Positions 6,969 through 14,276 of a DNA stretch of 17,477 bases are shown here, piece by piece; position 1 is the first letter of the stretch, and every line of letters starts with the position of its first letter. The notes beneath the pieces were generated by a model. That model worked only from the letters and a program-made list of their open reading frames with translations, had not been told where the DNA came from and did no database searches. The stretch is from positions 1-17,477 of the forward strand of contig DAOUCS010000108.1 in NCBI GenBank assembly GCA_034431815.1, given 5' to 3'. Source of the DNA: HRBIN29 sp034431815 (GTDB lineage Bacteria > Chloroflexota > Dehalococcoidia > Tepidiformales > Tepidiformaceae). Both the position numbers and the translations under genes were made by a program.

Positions 6969-7889
6969 TCACTCCGATTCGGCGATCACCTTCAGTGGCC
7001 GGATGTGCCCTGTTTCCAGGACGCGCCCCATGCCTACGAATTCACCCCGGGTATCGTAGAGGCGGGCGAGGTCGCTCGGCCGCCATGGCCGAGGGGACGG
7101 GCCGATCAGCTCGCCGTGGGAGAGCCGCCAGGCGCGAGCGGGAGTCACGATCGCGGCCTCGTAGGAAGCGACTCCCTCATCCGGTGGCAAGATGAGCTCC
7201 TGGAGCCGCCCTTCGGCGCTCGCTGCGGCGAGCTGGTCGATCGTGTAGGCCTGGGAGAGCCGGAACACGCCTACCGCTGTCCGCGCCAGGGAGGCGAGGT
7301 ACGCGCCGCACCCTAAGGCTTCGCCGATGTCGCGTGCAAGGGCGCGGACGTAGCACCCTGCGCTGCATCGCACGCGAATCCCCAGGCGGTCCGCTGCGGC
7401 CCGGCGGAGGCGCAGCTCGTAGACCGTCACCAACCGGGGCGGAAGCTCGACGGCTTCGCCGCGCCGGGCAAGGGCGTACGAGCGCTCGCCGTCGACCTTC
7501 ACCGCGCTATAGGCGGGAGGCCGCTGGAGGAGCTCGCCAGTGAACGCCTGCTCCAGCTCGCGGAGGCGCGCATCGTCGAACGCCGGGACGGGCCGCTCTT
7601 CGAGGACGTTCCCGTCGGCGTCATCGGTGTCGGTCCGCACGCCCAGCGCGACCTCGCCCTCGTACGTCTTCGGGAGTGCGGTCATGAATTCAGCGAGACG
7701 GGTGGCGCGCCCGAGACAGAGCACCAGGAGGCCGGTCGCGTTGGGATCCAGCGTTCCGGTGTGTCCGATTCGGCGCTGCCCGCTGAGCCGGCGGACCTTC
7801 GCCACCACGTCGTGGCTCGTCCACGCCGGGGGCTTGTCGACAAGGAGTACGCCGTGGAGGGTGTCGCGCTGCGGCTGCCTACGCGTCAT
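6969..7889 (-). CDS. truB: tRNA pseudouridine(55) synthase TruB
   Basis: 306 aa, the normal length for TruB. The enzyme isomerises U55 to pseudouridine in the T-loop of tRNAs. The N-terminal GVLLVDKPPAWTSHDVV motif (about 13-29) and the catalytic motif GHTGTLDPNATG, with Asp48 as nucleophile, are intact. The PPAYSAVKVDGERSYALARRG segment (about 123-143) and the RCSAGCYVRALARDIG segment in the thumb/active-site half are also conserved. The last 60 or so residues look like a PUA-type RNA-binding domain (LYDTRGEFVGMGRV). The ATG at 7889 overlaps the end of rbfA by 11 bp, indicating translational coupling. It is the last gene of the nusA-ylxR-infB-rbfA-truB cluster. Confidence 0.96.
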   Translation of the reverse strand: MTRRQPQRDTLHGVLLVDKPPAWTSHDVVAKVRRLSGQRRIGHTGTLDPNATGLLVLCLGRATRLAEFMTALPKTYEGEVALGVRTDTDDADGNVLEERPVPAFDDARLRELEQAFTGELLQRPPAYSAVKVDGERSYALARRGEAVELPPRLVTVYELRLRRAAADRLGIRVRCSAGCYVRALARDIGEALGCGAYLASLARTAVGVFRLSQAYTIDQLAAASAEGRLQELILPPDEGVASYEAAIVTPARAWRLSHGELIGPSPRPWRPSDLARLYDTRGEFVGMGRVLETGHIRPLKVIAESE

Positions 7890-8250
7890 GCTCCGGCTCG
7901 GCGTCCTTCGAAGAAAGTTGGCGGATGAGCACGGAGAGCCGTGCCCCCCGCTCGATCGAGGGATCGAAACGGAACCGGAGCCGGGGGACGTGCTTCAACG
8001 AGAGGCGGCGCACCAGCTCATTGTGCAGGTAGGTTGCGGCGTGCTCCAGTCCTTCGAGGACCTCAGCCCGCTCCTCCTCGCTGCCGAGGTGGGAGACGTA
8101 CACCGTCGCGTAGCGGAGGTCGGGCGAAACGTCGACCGCCGTTACCGAGACGAGACCGTGCTCAACCCGCGGGTCCTTCACGCCTCGCACGAGCAGCTCG
8201 CTCAGCTCCTGGCGGAGGAGCTCACTGACACGTTCGGTCCGCCTGCTCAT
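7879..8250 (-). CDS. rbfA: Ribosome-binding factor A
   Basis: 123 aa. RbfA is a small KH-fold protein that binds the 30S subunit and assists maturation of the 16S rRNA 5' end. The N terminus (MSRRTERVSELLRQELSELL) and the DPRV segment, followed by VSVTAVDVSPDLRYATVYVS, are characteristic; RLRFRFDPSIERGARL forms the last strand and helix. It lies between infB (31 bp gap) and truB (11 bp overlap), the standard bacterial order. The start ATG at 8250 has GGAGG upstream with a fairly long spacing and a closer GAGG. Length and motifs are normal. Confidence 0.95.
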   Translation of the reverse strand: MSRRTERVSELLRQELSELLVRGVKDPRVEHGLVSVTAVDVSPDLRYATVYVSHLGSEEERAEVLEGLEHAATYLHNELVRRLSLKHVPRLRFRFDPSIERGARLSVLIRQLSSKDAEPEHDA

Positions 8251-8281
8251 CGCCTCACCCCCTCCGGGCGCGGAGGCGGAC

Positions 8282-10078
8282 TTACCGCACGCGCTCTTCG
8301 TGGTAGAACTCGAGGATGTCCCCTTCCTGGAACTTGTCGAAGCCGCCGATGGTGAGGCCGCACTCGTAGCCGGCCTGGACCTCGCGGACGTCGTCCTTGA
8401 AACGCTTGAGCGATTCGCACCGCCCCCGAGCGATCTCCTCGCCGTTGCGTAGCACGCGCACCCAGCTGCCGCGGCGGATCGTGCCGTCGGTGACGTAGCA
8501 ACCGGCGATCTGGCCGACCCGGCTCGACTTGAACACGGCCCGGACCTCCGCGTGGCCGTCGACGACGGTCTCGAACACCGGTTCGTACATGCCGGTGAGG
8601 GCTTGCTGCACCGCGTCGATGAGCTCGTAGATGATGCGGAAGCTCCGGATCTCGATGCCGGACTGTTCGGCCCGCTTCTTCGCCGTCGGCTCGATGCGCG
8701 TGTTGAAGGCGATGATGATCCCGCGCGATGCCTCGGCCAGCATCACGTCCGAGTCGGTGACGGGGCCCGGCGCCGCGTGGATGATCCGTACCTTCACTTC
8801 GGGCGTGCTCAAGCCCTCGAGCGCGGTCTTGATGGCTTCGACGCTGCCGTGGACGTCGGCCTTGACGATGAGGACGAGTTCCTTCAGCTTGCCGGCGCTG
8901 ATCTCGTTGAACAGCGTGTCGAGGGCGACGTGGGCGTGGGTCTGCTCGCGCGCCTCGCGTTCTCGCCTGCGCTCCTCTGCGATCTGCCGCGCGGTCTTCT
9001 CGTCGGCCACGACGCGGAAACGGTCGCCTGCCTCCGGTACCTGTTCGAGGCCCATCACCTGAACAGGCTTGGAAGGTCCGGCTTCGTTCACCTGCCGGCC
9101 GTTCTCGTCGAACATTGCGCGCACCTTCCCGGGAGCCTCCCCGGCGACGAGCGCGTCCCCCCGCCGGAGGGTGCCGTTCTTGACGAGGAGGGTGGCCACA
9201 GGCCCGCGGCTCGTGTCCAGCTTCGCCTCGATCACATACCCGCTCGCCGGGCGGTTGGGGTTCGCCTTCAGTTCCTGCAGCTCGGCGACGAGGTTGATCG
9301 CCTCCAGCAGGTCGTCGATGCCGGTGCCCTTGACCGCCGAGACCTCGACCGCGAGGGAGTCGCCGCCGTACTCCTCCACGACCACGCCGTGCTCGAGGAG
9401 CTGCTGCTTGACGCGGTCGGGGTTCGCCTGGGGCAGGTCTATCTTGTTGATGGCGACGATGATGGGTACGTTCGCCGCTTTGGCGTGGTTGATGGCCTCC
9501 ACGGTTTGGGGCATCACCCCGTCGTCTGCGGCCACGACGAGGACGGCGATGTCGGTTACGCGGGCGCCGCGGGCGCGCATCGCGGTGAAGGCGGCGTGGC
9601 CGGGCGTGTCGATGAACGTGATCGTCTTCCCGTTCCGCGTGACCTGATAGGCGCCGATGTGCTGGGTGATGCCGCCCGCCTCGCTCGCGGCAACGCGGGT
9701 CTTTCGAATCGCGTCGAGGAGCGAGGTCTTGCCGTGGTCAACGTGGCCGAGCACGGTCACCACCGGCGGCCGCTCGACGAGCTGGGAGGGGTCGTCCGGC
9801 TCCTCGTCGTCGGGAAGGACCGGCTCCTCCCGCACGGGCTCGATCTCCGGCTCTTCGAGCGCGACAGTGAAGCCGAGATCCTTCGCGACGAGCTCAGCGG
9901 CGCGGAAGTCGATGGTGTTGTTCAGTGCCGCCATGATTCCGTGCGTCATCAGCCGCTTGATGACTTCGATGGGCGACACGCCGAGGATGTCGCCGAGCTC
10001 CTTTACCGTCAGCGCGTCGGGGATGCGGACGGTCTTCGTCTGCTGAGTCTTCGTCTGCGAGGTCGTGCGTGAGGTCAT
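8282..10078 (-). CDS. infB: Translation initiation factor IF-2 (short form)
   Basis: 598 aa, shorter than B. subtilis IF-2 (about 716) or E. coli IF-2 (about 890). The long charged N-terminal extension is almost absent. Residues about 16-73 form one IF2-N domain (VRIPDALTVKELGDILGVS onward), followed by a short acidic Glu/Pro/Asp linker. GTPase motifs are intact: G1 GHVDHGKT at 111-118, DTPG at 157-160, NKID at 211-214. The remainder matches the beta-barrel domain II, IF-2 domain III and the C-terminal fMet-tRNA-binding barrel, ending GDILEFYHEERVR. IF-2 delivers initiator tRNA to the 30S subunit and promotes subunit joining. Its ATG overlaps the ylxR stop (ATGA), and the ribosome site is weak, so translation is probably coupled to ylxR. 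Confidence 0.97.
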   Translation of the reverse strand: MTSRTTSQTKTQQTKTVRIPDALTVKELGDILGVSPIEVIKRLMTHGIMAALNNTIDFRAAELVAKDLGFTVALEEPEIEPVREEPVLPDDEEPDDPSQLVERPPVVTVLGHVDHGKTSLLDAIRKTRVAASEAGGITQHIGAYQVTRNGKTITFIDTPGHAAFTAMRARGARVTDIAVLVVAADDGVMPQTVEAINHAKAANVPIIVAINKIDLPQANPDRVKQQLLEHGVVVEEYGGDSLAVEVSAVKGTGIDDLLEAINLVAELQELKANPNRPASGYVIEAKLDTSRGPVATLLVKNGTLRRGDALVAGEAPGKVRAMFDENGRQVNEAGPSKPVQVMGLEQVPEAGDRFRVVADEKTARQIAEERRREREAREQTHAHVALDTLFNEISAGKLKELVLIVKADVHGSVEAIKTALEGLSTPEVKVRIIHAAPGPVTDSDVMLAEASRGIIIAFNTRIEPTAKKRAEQSGIEIRSFRIIYELIDAVQQALTGMYEPVFETVVDGHAEVRAVFKSSRVGQIAGCYVTDGTIRRGSWVRVLRNGEEIARGRCESLKRFKDDVREVQAGYECGLTIGGFDKFQEGDILEFYHEERVR

Positions 10079-10386
10079 GGAGCGTCGTCGCCTTTGTCTT
10101 CCGGCAGGCTCATGCCGAACGCTCGCAGCGCCTCGACATCGTCAGGTGCCGGGGTGATCTTGAGTGCGTACCTTATGCTACCGCGTTTCAGCGCTTTCTC
10201 CCAGCACGCCCGCTGAGGGTGGAGGTACGCCCCCCTGCCTGGCATGCGGCCAGTCGGGTCGACGGCCACTCGTCCTGCCGGTGTTCGGACGATGCGAAGC
10301 AGCTCCCGCTTGGGGGCTTCCTGCTGGCAGCCGATGCACGTGCGGATCGGCACGTGCTTGGTTCGGGGGCCCCGGCCGCGAACCAT
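10075..10386 (-). CDS. ylxR: YlxR/RnpM family RNA-binding protein (DUF448)
   Basis: 103 aa. The family signatures are the N-terminal RTCIGCQQEAPKRELLRIVR segment (about 15-34) and the GRGAYLHPQRACWEKAL segment (about 51-67). In Firmicutes this protein (renamed RnpM) binds RNase P RNA and modulates its activity. It is encoded between nusA and infB, as here. The ATG at 10386 is 9 bp after the nusA stop, with GAGGGAG as ribosome site inside the nusA end. The stop overlaps the infB start. The C-terminal 20 residues (acidic, Asp/Glu rich) carry no motif I recognise. Confidence 0.92.
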   Translation of the reverse strand: MVRGRGPRTKHVPIRTCIGCQQEAPKRELLRIVRTPAGRVAVDPTGRMPGRGAYLHPQRACWEKALKRGSIRYALKITPAPDDVEALRAFGMSLPEDKGDDAP

Positions 10387-10395
10387 GGCGCTCCC

Positions 10396-11934
10396 TCAGT
10401 GGATTCGGCCGTGGTAGTCGATCTCCTCCATCTCGTCGAAGTCTTCTTCGAGCCGCGGCCGCGGGCCCTTCCGCTTCTTCTTGGCTTTCTTCGGCGTTTC
10501 CTCCTCTTCGACCTGCGGGAGGATCTCCTCCGCAAACCGCAGGGCCTTCGGCCGCTCCTCTTCGACGATTGCGACAGGGATCTCGTACTCCTCCTCTTCC
10601 TCCTCGAAATCCTCGATCCCGTACTCTTCCGACTCGCGCTCCTCGCGGTCGGGCACTTCCATCTCGGCGATTGCGGCGGCGAAGCTGAACTCCTCCTCGG
10701 GCTCAGGCTCGGGCGCTGGGGCTGGGGCCTCTCGCGCCGGCGCGGCCTCGGCCACGGTAGCCGCGGGCCGTTCGGCTGCGGCAGCAGTCGGCGCGGGCGG
10801 CGCTTCCTCCGCCACCAAATCGATGTCCGGCTCCTCGCCCGGCTGGTACGGCACGAACGTGGAGGGCGCCTCGGGCGCCGTGCCCGCCGCCGCGCGCTCC
10901 ATCGCCGACTGGCTGTGGATGTCGATGCGCCAGCCTGTCAGCTTGGCCGCGAGGCGCGCGTTCTGGCCCTCTTTGCCGATGGCGAGGGAAAGCATCTTGT
11001 CGGGCACGATGACCACCGCCCGCCGCTCTTGGGGGTGCACTTCCACGTCGAGCACTTGGGCGGGGCTTAGGGCGTTTGCCACGAAGTTTGCCGGGTTCGG
11101 GTCCCACTTGATGACGTCGATCCGCTCGCCGTTCAGCTCGTTAACGATGTTCTGAATGCGCGTGCCCCGCAGGCCAACGCAGGCGCCAATCGGGTCGACG
11201 CTCACATCCCGGGCGTGGACAGCCACCTTGCTTCGATAGCCGGCCTCGCGTGCGATCGATTTGATCTCGACGAGGCCGTTCGCGATTTCTGGGACTTCCA
11301 TCTCGAAGAGCCGCCGCAGGAGGTTCCGGTGCGCGCGGCTCACGATGATTTGCGGACCCTTCGCGGAGCGCAGGACCTCGAGGATGACGACCTTCACCCG
11401 CTGGCCGGGCCGGAGATGCTCGTTCCGTACCTGCTCCGACGCCGGCAGCACGGCCTCCGTCCCCCGACCGATGACCAAAAGCGCTTGGCGCGGGTCGATG
11501 CGCTGCACCGTCCCGACGACGAGTTCGCCTTCCTTGCCGGCGTACTCTTCGTAGATGGCCTCCCGCTCCGCTTCGCGCAGGCGCTGCAGGACCACCTGCT
11601 TCGCGGTCTGCGCAGCGATGCGCCCGGCGTTCTGCGGGAGCTTCATCTCGAAGTCGAGGATGTCGCCCGGCTTCGCGTCCCGCTTGTACCGCCGCGCGTC
11701 TGCCACTGAGATCTCCACTTGCGGGTCCGAGACTTCTTCGACGACGACGCGCTGCTGGTACGCGCGGATCTCGCCGGTGTCCGGGTCGATCTTGACGTAA
11801 AGATTGGGCGTGTTCTCCCCGTCCCGGCGGTAGGCAGCGGCCAACGCGGCCTCTACCGCCTCGATGACCACTTCCTTGGGCAGGTTCTTCTCCGCGGCGA
11901 GCTGGCTGATAGCGAGCAAGAACTCGTTCTTCAT
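10396..11934 (-). CDS. nusA: Transcription termination/antitermination factor NusA with long C-terminal tail
   Basis: 512 aa. Domains in order: N-terminal RNA-polymerase-binding domain (about 1-125), S1 domain (about 135-200, GELVVGTVQRIDPRQALLVI), KH1 (about 225-290, containing DPIGACVGLRGTRIQNI) and KH2 (about 300-345, LSLAIGKEGQNARLAAKLTGW). The core ends near residue 350. The remaining about 160 residues are not the E. coli acidic repeats: they are Pro/Ala-rich, then strongly Glu-rich, then a Lys-rich KKAKKKRKG patch, then acidic again. NusA controls pausing, intrinsic and Rho termination, and rRNA antitermination. The start at 11934 has an unusually close GGAG (2 bases). A terminator hairpin ends 13 bases before the start codon. 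rimP, the usual upstream neighbour, is absent. Confidence 0.96.
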   Translation of the reverse strand: MKNEFLLAISQLAAEKNLPKEVVIEAVEAALAAAYRRDGENTPNLYVKIDPDTGEIRAYQQRVVVEEVSDPQVEISVADARRYKRDAKPGDILDFEMKLPQNAGRIAAQTAKQVVLQRLREAEREAIYEEYAGKEGELVVGTVQRIDPRQALLVIGRGTEAVLPASEQVRNEHLRPGQRVKVVILEVLRSAKGPQIIVSRAHRNLLRRLFEMEVPEIANGLVEIKSIAREAGYRSKVAVHARDVSVDPIGACVGLRGTRIQNIVNELNGERIDVIKWDPNPANFVANALSPAQVLDVEVHPQERRAVVIVPDKMLSLAIGKEGQNARLAAKLTGWRIDIHSQSAMERAAAGTAPEAPSTFVPYQPGEEPDIDLVAEEAPPAPTAAAAERPAATVAEAAPAREAPAPAPEPEPEEEFSFAAAIAEMEVPDREERESEEYGIEDFEEEEEEYEIPVAIVEEERPKALRFAEEILPQVEEEETPKKAKKKRKGPRPRLEEDFDEMEEIDYHGRIH

Positions 11935-11942
11935 AGCTCCAA

Positions 11943-11967
11943 CAAAAAGGTGGGCCAGAGCCCACCT
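11943..11967 (-). terminator. Intrinsic terminator or attenuator between proS and nusA
   Basis: On the minus strand AGGTGGGC (11960-11967) pairs perfectly with GCCCACCT (11948-11955) across a 4-base TCTG loop, followed by four more T residues (11944-11947). This is the form of a rho-independent terminator. It stops 13 bases before the nusA ATG, so any transcript of nusA must pass through it unless transcription begins inside it. It would terminate the tetR-dtd-proS transcript and could act as a nusA attenuator. Confidence 0.75.
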
Positions 11968-11976
11968 GTCTCAGGT
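11964..11976 (-). promoter_or_regulatory. Candidate antiterminator hairpin overlapping the nusA leader terminator
   Basis: ACCTG (11972-11976) can pair with CAGGT (11964-11968) over a 3-base AGA loop on the minus strand. Bases 11964-11967 are also the beginning of the terminator stem, so the two hairpins exclude each other. The stem is only 5 bp, so this is tentative. Confidence 0.3.
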
Positions 11977-11990
11977 CTGCCTACCCGTGA

Positions 11991-12018
11991 AGTATAGCAT
12001 CACGGCGCAAGGGTTCGA
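11991..12018 (-). promoter_or_regulatory. Possible nusA promoter upstream of the leader terminator
   Basis: TATACT (11991-11996, 5 of 6 to the -10 consensus) lies on the minus strand just after the proS stop. TCGAAC at 12013-12018 (3 of 6) sits 16 bases upstream as a weak -35. If used, transcription would start near 11984 and the leader of about 50 bases would consist of the two overlapping hairpins followed by nusA. Confidence 0.35.
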
Positions 12019-13739
12019 GCGGCTCCGACTGCCCCTGCCTCCTCCTCCAAAATCGTTCGCACTGCCTGCACCGCTTCGCCCGCGGGAACGATGCGCGTCT
12101 CGCCCGTCCGCCGCCGCCGCACCTCCACGCCCCCCTGCTGGAGGGCGCGGGGGCTCACCGTTACCCTGACGGGAATGCCCAAAAGGTCCGCGTCCTTGAA
12201 CTTAATTCCCGCCGACTCGTCCCGGTCGTCGACCAGCGGCTCCATGCCGGCAGTCGCGAAGCTGGCCTCGAGCGAGGCAAGCGTCTCGGCCACCTCGGGA
12301 CGATCGCCGTTGAGCACTACGACATGGGCATCGAACGGGGTGACATCGGGAGGCCAGATGATCCCGTCCTCGTCGTGGTTCGCCTCGATGCAGGCGGCGA
12401 TCATGCGCTCCAGGCCGATTCCGTAGCAGCCCATCACGACCGGCCGCTGTTCTCCGTGCTCGTCGAGGTAGCGGACATCCATCGACTCGGCGTACACGGT
12501 GCCCAGCTTGAAGACGTGCCCCATCTCGATGCCGCGGCGGGTCTCCAGCGTGCCCTCGCAGCGCGGGCAGCCGTCGCCGGCTCGGGCCAGGGCGATGTCG
12601 GCCACGATATCGGCCCGCCAGTCCCGTCCGTAGTTCGTGTTCAGGAGGTGGTACCCGGGCTCGTTCGCGCCGGCGACCAGGTTCGGGGCGTCGACGACGC
12701 TCTCGTCTGCCACGACGAGGATGCCTGCTGGCAGGCCGACGGCCGATGCATACCCTGCGACGAGGCCGGCGCGCCGAACCGCCTCGTCTCCCATGGGAGC
12801 GAGGTCCTTCGCCTTCAGCGTGTTCTTCAGCTTCACGTCGTTCACGTCGAGGTCGCCGCGGATGGCCACGAACACCGGACGCCCGTCGGCCTCGTAGAAG
12901 ACGGCTTTGCAGGTCGCGCGCGGCTCGATGCCGAGGAACGCCGCCAGTTCGGCAATGGTCGATGCTCCCGGAGTGGCAACCTTCTCGAGTGGCCGGGGGT
13001 CGCCGGGAATCGGCGGCGGCCGCCGAAAATCGGCCTTTTCGGCGTTCGCCGCGTAGCCGCAGCGCTCGCAGCGAAGGATCGTGTCCTCGCCGACCTCCGT
13101 CAGGTACATGAACTCCTGGCTGTCCTTGCCCCCGATGGCGCCGGAATCCGCCTCGACGGCGATAACGGGGATACCTGCCCGCGCGAAGATTCGCAGGTAT
13201 GCCTGGAAGGCGGCGTCGTACGAGCGGTCGAGCCCCTCCCAGTCGGCGTCGAAGCTGTAGGCATCCATCATGATGAACTCGCGCAAGCGGATGAGACCGC
13301 CGCGCGGCCGAATCTCGTCGCGGAATTTCGTCTGGATCTGGTAGAGGGTGAACGGAAGGTCGCGGTAGCTCTGGATGTGGCGAGCGGCGAGGAAGCTCAC
13401 CACCTCTTCGTGCGTGGGGCCGAGGGCGAACCACCGCTCGCGCCGGTCCTGAAGGCGGAACAGCACCGGGCCGAAGGCGCGGTCCCGCCCCGATTGCTGC
13501 CAGAGCTCGATCGGCTGGAGCGCTGGAAGGTGAACCTCGAGGGCGCCCGAGCGGTCCATCTCTTCGCGGATGATGGCCTCGACGCGCCTGGCGACCCGCC
13601 AACCAAAAGGCGTGAAGCAGTAGAGGCCGGCTGCCAGGGGGACGACGAGCCCCGCGCGGAGCAGGAGACGGTGGCTCGGCGTCTCCGCTTCGGCGGGCGC
13701 CTCCCGCAGCGTCCTTACGACGAATCGGGACATCCGCAT
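12000..13739 (-). CDS. proS: Prolyl-tRNA synthetase, bacterial type with editing insertion
   Basis: 579 aa, the length of the bacterial ProRS with a YbaK-like INS editing domain (archaeal-type enzymes lack it). Class II motifs: motif 2 FRDEIRPRGGLIRLREF at about 139-155 and motif 3 GCYGIGLERMIAA further on, both intact. The INS domain occupies about residues 240-380, including KLKNTLKAKDL. Typical Cys pairs are present (CERCGYAANAEKA at about 224-236 and GCPRCEG before the GIEMGHVFKLGT motif). The C-terminal anticodon-binding domain (DAHVVVLN to the end) closes the protein. It charges tRNA-Pro and clears mis-acylated Ala-tRNA-Pro. The ATG at 13739 has GGGGA 7 bases upstream; a second ATG at 13733 is possible. 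dtd lies 29 bp upstream, so two proofreading enzymes are side by side. Confidence 0.96.
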   Translation of the reverse strand: MRMSRFVVRTLREAPAEAETPSHRLLLRAGLVVPLAAGLYCFTPFGWRVARRVEAIIREEMDRSGALEVHLPALQPIELWQQSGRDRAFGPVLFRLQDRRERWFALGPTHEEVVSFLAARHIQSYRDLPFTLYQIQTKFRDEIRPRGGLIRLREFIMMDAYSFDADWEGLDRSYDAAFQAYLRIFARAGIPVIAVEADSGAIGGKDSQEFMYLTEVGEDTILRCERCGYAANAEKADFRRPPPIPGDPRPLEKVATPGASTIAELAAFLGIEPRATCKAVFYEADGRPVFVAIRGDLDVNDVKLKNTLKAKDLAPMGDEAVRRAGLVAGYASAVGLPAGILVVADESVVDAPNLVAGANEPGYHLLNTNYGRDWRADIVADIALARAGDGCPRCEGTLETRRGIEMGHVFKLGTVYAESMDVRYLDEHGEQRPVVMGCYGIGLERMIAACIEANHDEDGIIWPPDVTPFDAHVVVLNGDRPEVAETLASLEASFATAGMEPLVDDRDESAGIKFKDADLLGIPVRVTVSPRALQQGGVEVRRRRTGETRIVPAGEAVQAVRTILEEEAGAVGAARTLAP

Positions 13740-13768
13740 CGGCTGGTCCCCGCAGGTGTTCGTGCCGC

Positions 13769-14254
13769 TCAGGGCTTTCCCACATGATTGCGTTGGCGGC
13801 GCGGACGTGCCAGTTCGTCGGAGTCGAGGACGATCGTCACCGGCCCGTCGTTCACGAGCTCCACGCGCATCTCGGCGCCGAACACTCCTCGCCGGCAGGG
13901 CGCGCCGGCCTCTTCCACGGCTGCGCAGAACGCATCGAAGACCGGCCGCGCTTCCTCCGCCGGCGCCGCATCGGCGAACGACGGGCGCCGGCCGCGCCGG
14001 GCATCCGCGTACAAGGTGAATTGACTGACGGCGAGCAGCTCGCCGCCCGTCTCCAGGAGCGACCGGTTCATCAGCCCCGCCGCGTCGTCGAAGATACGCA
14101 AGTCGACGGTCTTCCTTGCCAGCTGGCGGGCGGTTTGCTCCGTGTCGCCGCGGCGGATCCCGACCAGCACCACCAGGCCCGCTCCAATGGCGGCGACCTG
14201 CTCGCCGGCCACGGTGACGTTCGCGCGGCTCACGCGCTGGATCACCAGCCGCAT
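13769..14254 (-). CDS. dtd: D-aminoacyl-tRNA deacylase
   Basis: 161 aa, a normal Dtd length. The enzyme hydrolyses D-aminoacyl-tRNAs (and Gly-tRNA-Ala). The N terminus MRLVIQRVSRANVTV fits the family start. The two signature motifs are present: SQFTLYAD in the middle and NDGPVT near the C terminus, which carries the Gly-Pro chiral-proofreading loop. The open frame continues upstream through the tetR tail in another frame, but the Dtd homology begins exactly at the ATG at 14254. An in-frame GTG at 14263 would add three residues. It lies 22 bp after tetR and 29 bp before proS on the same strand, so it is probably cotranscribed with both. Confidence 0.95.
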   Translation of the reverse strand: MRLVIQRVSRANVTVAGEQVAAIGAGLVVLVGIRRGDTEQTARQLARKTVDLRIFDDAAGLMNRSLLETGGELLAVSQFTLYADARRGRRPSFADAAPAEEARPVFDAFCAAVEEAGAPCRRGVFGAEMRVELVNDGPVTIVLDSDELARPRRQRNHVGKP

Positions 14255-14276
14255 TCGCAGCACCGACTCCCGGCCG

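Noticed and set aside
8552..10072. 506-codon plus-strand frame opposite infB
   Set aside because: Asp/Val/Leu/His-rich antisense of a highly conserved GTPase gene; a frame left open by high GC.
12202..13787. Long open frames on both strands overlapping proS (527 and 487 codons)
   Set aside because: Both are shadows in alternative frames; only the 579-aa ProRS frame has class II synthetase motifs.
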